A stretch of DNA of 20,461 nt from the NCBI GenBank assembly GCA_029938985.1, contig JAOZTW010000021.1, forward strand, positions 1-20,461. Reading direction: 5' to 3'. The position numbers and the translations under genes are program-made. The stretch is from Bacteroidales bacterium. GTDB taxonomy: Bacteria > Bacteroidota > Bacteroidia > Bacteroidales > JAOZQN01. Positions 15,220 through 20,461 of the stretch are shown here, piece after piece. Below the pieces are notes generated by a model, which saw only the letters and a list, made by a program, of their open reading frames with translations, was not told where the DNA came from and did no database searches. Each line of letters begins with the position of its first letter. Within the stretch, counting starts at the first letter, position 1.

Positions 15220-15897
15220 ATGATAGAAAATAAATTATTTATAGTTCCTACTCCAATAGGAAATTTGGAAGATATTACTTTAAGAGCTATACGAATACTC
15301 AAAGAAGTAGATACAATTTTGGCAGAAGATACAAGAAAAACTTTTATCCTTCTTTCCCATTTTAATATTGAGACAAAATTACAATCACATCATAAATTTA
15401 ATGAACACAAAAACGTACAGCAAATAACAAGCCGATTAAAAGCTGGCGAAAAAATAGCTCTTGTTAGTGATGCGGGCACTCCAGGAATTTCAGACCCAGG
15501 GTTTTTACTTGCAAAAACTTGTATAGAAAATAATATTGATGTTGAGACCCTACCTGGTGCTACAGCATTTGTGCCAGCATTGGTAAATTCTGGATTGGCT
15601 TGCGAAAAATTTGTATTTGAAGGATTTTTACCAGTAAAAAAAGGAAGACAAAAAAGATTAAATTTTCTTATTCAAGAACAAAGAACAATGGTTTTTTACG
15701 AATCTCCATACAGATTATTAAAAAGCTTAAAACAATTTGCAGAATTTTTTGGGGAACAACGCAAAGCGTCTGTTTCAAGAGAATTATCTAAATTTTACGA
15801 AGAAAACAAAAGAGGAACTTTACAAGAATTAATTACTTATTTTGAACAAAAAAAGATAAAAGGAGAAATTGTGATAGTTGTGGAAGGCAAAAAATAA
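15220..15897 (+). CDS. rsmI: 16S rRNA 2'-O-ribose C1402 methyltransferase
   Basis: A 225-residue cytosolic SAM-dependent methyltransferase of the tetrapyrrole-methylase fold. RsmI methylates the 2'-O of C1402 in 16S rRNA, in the ribosomal P site. Diagnostic motifs are LFIVPTPIGNLEDITLRA (6-23), AEDTRKT, VSDAGTPGISDPG, LPGATAFVPALVNSGL and FYESPYR. At 225 residues it lacks the C-terminal extension of the 286-residue E. coli protein; shorter forms are common in Bacteroidota. The ATG is set by the core motif beginning at once. A strong hairpin lies 15 nt before it and element B copy 2 about 50 nt after its stop. The identification is confident. Confidence 0.95.
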   Translation: MIENKLFIVPTPIGNLEDITLRAIRILKEVDTILAEDTRKTFILLSHFNIETKLQSHHKFNEHKNVQQITSRLKAGEKIALVSDAGTPGISDPGFLLAKTCIENNIDVETLPGATAFVPALVNSGLACEKFVFEGFLPVKKGRQKRLNFLIQEQRTMVFYESPYRLLKSLKQFAEFFGEQRKASVSRELSKFYEENKRGTLQELITYFEQKKIKGEIVIVVEGKK

Positions 15898-15947
15898 GAA
15901 ATGATACAATTATGTGAATAAAAACCAACAGATTAAAGAAATATAGA

Positions 15948-16066
15948 CGTTTTTCATGAATGTCAAGCTCAAGGCTTTTTGAAATATTTGAATTATAGTT
16001 TAGCTTTGTAAATGAGCATTTTAATATTTCAAAAGTAACAACGAAATTGATACTCTTGAAAAACGC
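15948..16066. repeat. palindromic element B, copy 2
   Basis: It shares with copy 1 (942-1062) the same order of blocks: CGTTTTTCA at the left end, GTCAAG, TTTTTGAAATATT, TTTGTAAATGAGCATTTTAA, then TATTTCAAAAGTAAC and GAAATTGATACTC, ending in GAAAAACGC. The outer arms are less perfect than in copy 1. It begins about 50 nt after the rsmI stop and ends about 30 nt before the glycosyltransferase ATG, again at a gene 3' end. Confidence 0.7.
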
Positions 16067-16095
16067 CGAACTACAAATGTGTAAAAATTTTTGTG

Positions 16096-16959
16096 ATGAA
16101 ACAACAAGCTGATATTTCAATACTTGCAACCAATTATAATAACGGAAAATACTTATCCGATTTTTTTGAAAGCATAATAAACTCAACAGTGCAACCCAAA
16201 GAAATTATTTTTGTAGAAGATGGTTCAACAGATAATTCTTTACAAATATTAGAAAAATATAGTTTCTTAAAAGATTTAAAAGTTATTAATTTAATAAATA
16301 ATAAAGGGCGTGCTGCGGCCCTCAATATAGGAAAAAAAAATTGCAATTCAAAATATACACTTATCATTGACCCAGATGATATTTTACTTCCTGAACGAAT
16401 TGAAAAACAATATATTTATATGAAAAACAATGTAAAAATTGATTTTCTTGGTGCTAATGTTAAATATTTCAATAATAAAACAGGTAAGATTTTAAACACA
16501 TCTAATTTTCACATTACTAATAATGATATATATAATACATTTTATAAGGGTGAAAATGGAGTTTTACAACCAACAATTATTTGCAAAACAGAAATATATA
16601 AAAAATACGAATACAAAGATTTAGCTCCTGGTCAGGATTACGAACTTTTTGCACGAATTGCAAAAGATGGTTATCAATTTGCAGGATTAAAAGAACCAGT
16701 AAACAGAATGAGAGTACATACAGAAAGTATTGTTAGTAACGTAAAATTACAATCATTTGAACGAATTTTTAGTTATAGAGATGCTATTTTTGGAACAAAA
16801 ACATCAAAAACAAAAATATTTTTATATTATTGGCATATAAAATATTATAGAAAATCAATGTTTTCAAATAATATAATATCAAAATACTTTAACCTAATTT
16901 TATCAACCTTAGCTTATCCTGCAAAATTATTTCGTAGATTTGTCGTAAATGATAATTAA
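16096..16959 (+). CDS. family 2 glycosyltransferase
   Basis: A 287-residue inverting GT-A-fold glycosyltransferase that would transfer a sugar from a nucleotide-sugar donor. ISILATNYNNGKYL (7-20) is the nucleotide-binding strand, IIFVEDGSTDNS follows, and IIDPDDILLPERI holds the DXD-type motif (Asp92-Asp95) for metal and donor. PGQDYELFARIAKDGYQF is the typical acceptor/catalytic region near 180-195. The C-terminal 60 residues are basic and hydrophobic (YYWHIKYYRKSMF), which suggests membrane association. I chose the ATG at 16096; a GTG one codon earlier is less likely. No other polysaccharide genes are adjacent, so donor and acceptor are unknown. Repeat R3 follows the stop. Confidence 0.88.
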   Translation: MKQQADISILATNYNNGKYLSDFFESIINSTVQPKEIIFVEDGSTDNSLQILEKYSFLKDLKVINLINNKGRAAALNIGKKNCNSKYTLIIDPDDILLPERIEKQYIYMKNNVKIDFLGANVKYFNNKTGKILNTSNFHITNNDIYNTFYKGENGVLQPTIICKTEIYKKYEYKDLAPGQDYELFARIAKDGYQFAGLKEPVNRMRVHTESIVSNVKLQSFERIFSYRDAIFGTKTSKTKIFLYYWHIKYYRKSMFSNNIISKYFNLILSTLAYPAKLFRRFVVNDN

Positions 16960-16960
16960 G

Positions 16961-16989
16961 AATTAAGAATTAGTTTACACCTTAAAATT
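16961..16989 (+). repeat. dispersed repeat R3, copy 2
   Basis: AATTAAGAATTAGTTTACACC and its A/T tail begin one base after the glycosyltransferase stop codon. It matches 265-293, which follows the DUF1573 gene in the same orientation relative to transcription, with two changes in 29 nt. Confidence 0.5.
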
Positions 16990-17052
16990 CAAGTTATTAC
17001 TTTAAAAATCAGATTTTTTTAGTCTGAAAGTAGAATTAAAAACAAAATTGAA

Positions 17053-18588
17053 ATGAAATTTATTTACACTTTTTTTTTAATTTTTCACCTCTCTTTTTTG
17101 CTTTTCTCACAAGAGCCAGAAATGGTTTATATTGATTATATTACAGTAAATCACAACACACAACTAACCGAAATTAAATGGTCTGTTATTTCAAACGAAA
17201 ACATTGATGGTTACATTGTTAAACGAAAAATATGGGACGGTGATGGGGTTGTAGATGGCACTTTTAATAATATAAAAATAATACACGATAATTTAGAATT
17301 TTTTTATATTGATAATTCAAACGAATATAATACAAGCTCAAAACCATATCAACGAAGCGAAGAATACAGGCTTGCATCGTTTAAAAATGTAGGTAACAGT
17401 GTTGTTTATAGCCTTATGAGTGAGATACATAAAACTATTTTTGTATCCTTAGAATATCTACAATGTGATAAACAAAATAAAATAACTTGGAATAGCTATA
17501 AGGGTTGGGAGGTGGAAAATTATCAAGTTTATGTAAAAACATCGCAAAATGATAATTATCAATTACTAACAACAACTACCGATAGTAGTTATTATCACAA
17601 AAATATTGAAACAAATAGCAACTATTATTATTATGTAAAAGCTACAAGTTTAAACACAGCAGTTAGTTCAAATTCTAACGAAGTTGAAATTTTTACAAAA
17701 TATTCAATTGCACCACAGATGCTTAATGCTGATTATGCCACGGTTAATTCTAATAATATAATTGAATTAAAATTTACTACTGATGTAGATTTTGATGTAA
17801 TTGAATACAAATTATTGAGGTCTGAAAATAAAAAAAATAATTTTGATACTATTATGGTGTTTCAAAACAATTCGGATAGCTATTTCTATGAAGATAGCGT
17901 AAATATTTATGAACAGTTTTACTATAAATTTGTTGCATTTGATTTGTGTGAAAACGAAATTGCAGAATCAAATTTGGCACAAAATATTGTTCTTAACACA
18001 ATAGCAAGAAATGAAAGCACAACAAGAAGAAATGAATTGAACTGGAATTTTTACAATTTTTGGCTTGGCAATGTAGAACAATACAATATATATAAAAGTT
18101 ATGATAATTCAGATTTTGAGTTACTTATATCTGTTTATAACGATTCTATTTATAATGATGATTTGTCAGAATTTGTGTATTTGCAAGACGAGAATTATTT
18201 GAGCAGAGGAAAATTCTGCTATTATATTGAAGCTATTGAAGGAGATAGCAATCCTTTTAATATAAAATCTACAAGCCAATCTAATATAGAATGTATAATT
18301 CAAGAACCAATAATTTATATTCCAAATGCTTTTAATCCTAACAGTTCTAATGAAGAAAACAGAACTTTTAAACCAAAAATTAGTTTTGTTGACGAATATT
18401 TATTAATTATTTATAATCGTTGGGGTGCAAAAATATTTGAAACAAATTCAATTTACAACGGTTGGGACGGCACAATTGGTGGCGGAACAATTGCAGCACA
18501 AGGAACTTATACATATTTTATAAAATTTAGAGACCAAAATAATAAAAGAATTGAAAAAACGGGATATGTTAATTTAATTACAAATTAA
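17053..18588 (+). CDS. T9SS-exported multidomain protein with type B sorting domain
   Basis: A 511-residue protein with a signal peptide (residues 1-20, a Phe/Leu-rich core ending FSQ). The middle (about 25-415) is a run of roughly four fibronectin-III-like beta modules, each with an IKW/ITW/LNW-type strand and a YYYYVKA or FYYKFVA strand. Residues 421-511 form the gliding-motility-associated C-terminal (type B T9SS) domain: YIPNAFNPNSS, LLIIYNRWGAKIFETN, YNGWDGT, then AAQGTYTYFIKFRD and GYVNLITN. That domain directs passage through the type IX system to the cell surface or medium. No catalytic motif is visible, so a structural or adhesive role is possible. A PorP/SprF partner gene, now interrupted, lies 2 kb upstream with rsmI and a glycosyltransferase gene in between. 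Confidence 0.88.
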   Translation: MKFIYTFFLIFHLSFLLFSQEPEMVYIDYITVNHNTQLTEIKWSVISNENIDGYIVKRKIWDGDGVVDGTFNNIKIIHDNLEFFYIDNSNEYNTSSKPYQRSEEYRLASFKNVGNSVVYSLMSEIHKTIFVSLEYLQCDKQNKITWNSYKGWEVENYQVYVKTSQNDNYQLLTTTTDSSYYHKNIETNSNYYYYVKATSLNTAVSSNSNEVEIFTKYSIAPQMLNADYATVNSNNIIELKFTTDVDFDVIEYKLLRSENKKNNFDTIMVFQNNSDSYFYEDSVNIYEQFYYKFVAFDLCENEIAESNLAQNIVLNTIARNESTTRRNELNWNFYNFWLGNVEQYNIYKSYDNSDFELLISVYNDSIYNDDLSEFVYLQDENYLSRGKFCYYIEAIEGDSNPFNIKSTSQSNIECIIQEPIIYIPNAFNPNSSNEENRTFKPKISFVDEYLLIIYNRWGAKIFETNSIYNGWDGTIGGGTIAAQGTYTYFIKFRDQNNKRIEKTGYVNLITN

Positions 18589-18662
18589 TAATTTTTTGGT
18601 ATTTTAATATGCCTAATATCAATATTTTTTTTACTTTTGAAATTTTAAAAATATAAACTTTT

Positions 18663-19172
18663 ATGATAGATTACGATATTTTATATTCTCAAACATGTCT
18701 TGAATTTGTAGCTGTAGCTGGCGAGTATTGCGGTTTTGTTGAAAATAGTGAAAAATTTGAACAAAAAGAATTTTTGGAAAAAAACATAAAACTGTTACCA
18801 TTATTGTATTTTAAAGCAGGAGTAATACCAAGTTTAGAAAGAGAAAACGAAGGAGAAATTCAATATTTTGTAAACGAAATGGACTATAATTTTTATTATA
18901 CAGCTATTTCAGAAAAACTGGATACAAACGATGTTTTTGTTGATGTTTTTCAACCTCAAAGACAAGAAAGTAGTGAGAGTGTAAACCTTAGCATGTCGGA
19001 ATGTTTTTCGGATATTTACCAAGATTTGAAAAATTTCATATCAAACTTCCAAACTGGAGTTGATGAAACCATGTATGAATCTCTGTGTGAATGTAAATAC
19101 AATTTTGAAACTCTTTGGGGACCTCGTTTAATAGCTTTGTTAAACGAAATTCATTGTATTGTTTTTTCATGA
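18663..19172 (+). CDS. DUF5063 domain protein
   Basis: A 169-residue acidic, cytosolic protein with no signal peptide or membrane segment. CLEFVAVAGEYCGFVE near residues 12-27, LLPLLYFKAGVIP, FQPQRQES and ISECFSDIYQDLKNFI-like helices fit DUF5063, a helical family of unknown function that I recall mainly from Bacteroidota. TLWGPRLIALLNEIH closes the domain. It stands alone: 74 nt after the T9SS cargo stop and about 230 nt before the ChaN-like gene. A TTTTAATATGCCT motif sits 49 nt before its ATG and repeat R1 copy 3 directly after its stop. Family call moderate; function unknown. Confidence 0.75.
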   Translation: MIDYDILYSQTCLEFVAVAGEYCGFVENSEKFEQKEFLEKNIKLLPLLYFKAGVIPSLERENEGEIQYFVNEMDYNFYYTAISEKLDTNDVFVDVFQPQRQESSESVNLSMSECFSDIYQDLKNFISNFQTGVDETMYESLCECKYNFETLWGPRLIALLNEIHCIVFS

Positions 19173-19179
19173 TAAGTAG

Positions 19180-19234
19180 TTAGTGAAAAAGAAATAATAA
19201 CTAACTCCAATCTACTTGTTTATTTTGCCCTTTT
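19180..19234 (-). repeat. dispersed repeat R1, copy 3
   Basis: The reverse complement of this stretch matches positions 1-55 with about four differences. It starts 8 nt after the DUF5063 stop. On the plus strand, AGTTAGT near 19178 can pair with ACTAACT near 19200 and AAGTAG with CTACTT, giving an imperfect hairpin, so a 3'-end function is conceivable. Confidence 0.6.
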
Positions 19235-19267
19235 AAAAATTTAAAAATATCAATAAATGAAACATGG

Positions 19268-19348
19268 CAGATATTTGCGTGTTTATTGAAGAAGATAAAA
19301 GCAAAAAGAACAAGTTTAAATCGTCAATTATTTGTTTTAATATGCCTT
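19268..19348 (+). repeat. dispersed repeat R2, copy 2
   Basis: Shares GATATTTGC, TGAAGAAG, AACAAGTTTAAATCGTCAAT and ATTTGTTTTAATATGCCT, in that order, with 13722-13801. It lies in the spacer before the ChaN-like gene, ending about 50 nt before its ATG. No coding potential seen. Confidence 0.6.
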
Positions 19349-19400
19349 AACTTCTTACAATCAATTTTTTAACTTCTTAACAACTAAATAAATTATTTTT

Positions 19401-20264
19401 ATGAAAACAAAATTAATTTTTATTTTCTCCTTTGTCATTTTATCTTCGTTTATGGACAAACCTGCATATAAAATATATGATAAATCGGGAAATCAATCAA
19501 GTTACGAAAACATGCTTTTGGAATGCGAAAACGCAGATATTATTCTTTTTGGTGAATTACACAACAATCCAATTTGTCATTGGTTGCAATTGGAACTAAC
19601 CAAGGATATGTTTGCAAAAAAAGGTAAAGATTTAGTACTTGGTGCCGAAATGTTTGAATCAGACAATCAATTGCTTATTGATGAGTATTTTGAAGGCTTT
19701 ATTACCGAAAATAAATTTGAAAACGAAATGAGAATGTGGGACAACTACTATACCGATTACAAACCACTTGTTGTTTTTGCCAAAAATAAAGATTTAAAAT
19801 TTGTGGCAACAAATATTCCTCGTAGATACGCAAATACTGTTTACAAACAAGGTATTGAGTCGCTTAAAATGCTATCGAAAGAAGCAAAAAAATATATTGC
19901 ACCTCTACCTGTAAAAATTGATCTTGAACTTAATTGCTATAAACAATTATCCGAAGTAATGGCACACATGGGAGCAAATGCTGGCATAAATATGGCTAAT
20001 GCTCAGGCTATTAAAGATGCTACAATGGCTCATTTTATTTTAAAAAATTATAAAAAAGGTAATACTTTTATTCATTTCAACGGTACTTATCATTCAAACA
20101 ATTATGAAAGTATTTATTGGTTTTTAAAACAGAAAAAACAAAAATTGAAAATTGTAACAATAGCAACTGCTAATCAAATAGATATTGATAAATTAGATGA
20201 AGAAAATATTGATGTAGCTGATTTTATTATAACAACTCCAGAAACAATGACTGGCACATATTAA
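19401..20264 (+). CDS. ChaN-like (DUF399/PF04187) exported protein
   Basis: A 287-residue protein with an N-terminal export signal (residues 1 to about 18, hydrophobic LIFIFSFVILSSF). The ChaN-like domain (PF04187) fills the rest: ILFGELHNNPICHWLQLEL with the GELH motif near 49-52, VLGAEMFESDNQ, NYYTDYKPLV, VATNIPRRYAN, and the C-terminal HFNGTYHSNNY. ChaN of Campylobacter is a haem-binding, iron-regulated lipoprotein, and the Glu/His motifs here fit that family. No lipobox cysteine follows the signal, so this one is probably periplasmic or surface-located without a lipid anchor. No iron- or haem-transport genes are next to it and no Fur-like site is evident; the haem role is by family only. 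Confidence 0.85.
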   Translation: MKTKLIFIFSFVILSSFMDKPAYKIYDKSGNQSSYENMLLECENADIILFGELHNNPICHWLQLELTKDMFAKKGKDLVLGAEMFESDNQLLIDEYFEGFITENKFENEMRMWDNYYTDYKPLVVFAKNKDLKFVATNIPRRYANTVYKQGIESLKMLSKEAKKYIAPLPVKIDLELNCYKQLSEVMAHMGANAGINMANAQAIKDATMAHFILKNYKKGNTFIHFNGTYHSNNYESIYWFLKQKKQKLKIVTIATANQIDIDKLDEENIDVADFIITTPETMTGTY

Positions 20265-20290
20265 ATGAAATTCAGTTGAAATTCGGTTGA

Positions 20291-20461
20291 AAAATCGGTA
20301 CTGGTTCAGTTAAATTCTTATTGTATAATTTTGATTTTGTAATTAACCCTATAATAACAGACCCTGTGGTTCAAATAGTGTATCAACAAAGTTTGAAAAT
20401 AAAAATTGAAAAAGAAAAAGTAATAATTAAAGAAGCAGTATATTATTTTATTACTCCAAAT
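20291..20461 (+). CDS. possible partial gene running off the right edge
   Basis: An open frame of 57 codons follows a TGA at 20288-20290 and continues to the window end. Its residues (KFLLYNFDFVINPIITDP, then QIVYQQSLKIKIEKEK) look protein-like. There is no ATG; the only listed-type start is TTG at 20321, or the gene may start in another way. No family recognised. It could be a chance open frame in AT-rich DNA. Confidence 0.25.

Noticed and set aside
1..20461. A novel defence, biosynthetic or mobile gene system
   Set aside because: Except for the decayed transposase-like gene and the partial right-edge frame, every sizeable gene belongs to a recognised family. None of the DUF genes forms a conserved-looking cluster with catalytic partners. 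The unusual content is repeats and decay, not a new system.

Overview
The window comes from a very AT-rich member of the Bacteroidota (class Bacteroidia or a close relative). The evidence is a PorP/SprF-family protein and a secreted protein with a type B type IX secretion (T9SS) sorting domain, plus DUF1573 and DUF5063 proteins. There are no clear Shine-Dalgarno sites, and promoters have the Bacteroidota form (TTTG, about 18-19 nt, TAnnTTTG). It reads as chromosomal housekeeping DNA with long AT-rich spacers full of short palindromic and dispersed repeats.

Layout. 1-1709: two exported proteins on the minus strand (DUF1573 and a CAP/SCP-like protein), each followed at its 3' end by a palindromic repeat. 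2051-3139: a plus-strand VOC-superfamily protein, convergent with glycerol kinase glpK (4683-3211, minus). A truncated copy of one palindromic repeat sits in the convergent gap. A malate dehydrogenase gene (mdh, minus) lies upstream of glpK, separated from it by an intrinsic terminator. 6302-12291: a complete nqrABCDEF operon on the plus strand for the Na+-translocating NADH:quinone oxidoreductase, with a recognisable promoter before nqrA and a strong terminator after nqrF. mdh and nqr are transcribed divergently. 12370-14046: a gene-poor tract holding a decayed minus-strand gene with a transposase-like C-terminus. That relic is split by a 138-bp MITE-like element flanked by a perfect 8-bp target duplication. 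14081-15103: a PorP/SprF gene with one in-frame stop and a TTG start. 15220-20264: rsmI, a family 2 glycosyltransferase, a T9SS cargo protein, a DUF5063 protein and a ChaN-like protein, all on the plus strand. The window ends in an open frame that may be a partial gene.

How the genes work together. Malate dehydrogenase makes NADH. Nqr oxidises NADH, reduces quinone and exports Na+. GlpK feeds glycerol into glycerol-3-phosphate. The PorP/SprF protein and the CTD-bearing cargo are both T9SS-linked; their cooperation here is inference.

I found no CRISPR array, defence island, prophage, tRNA or rRNA, and no convincing undescribed multi-gene system. The most informative unusual features are the repeat families, most of whose copies sit at gene 3' ends, the MITE-in-transposase nest, and the interrupted PorP gene.
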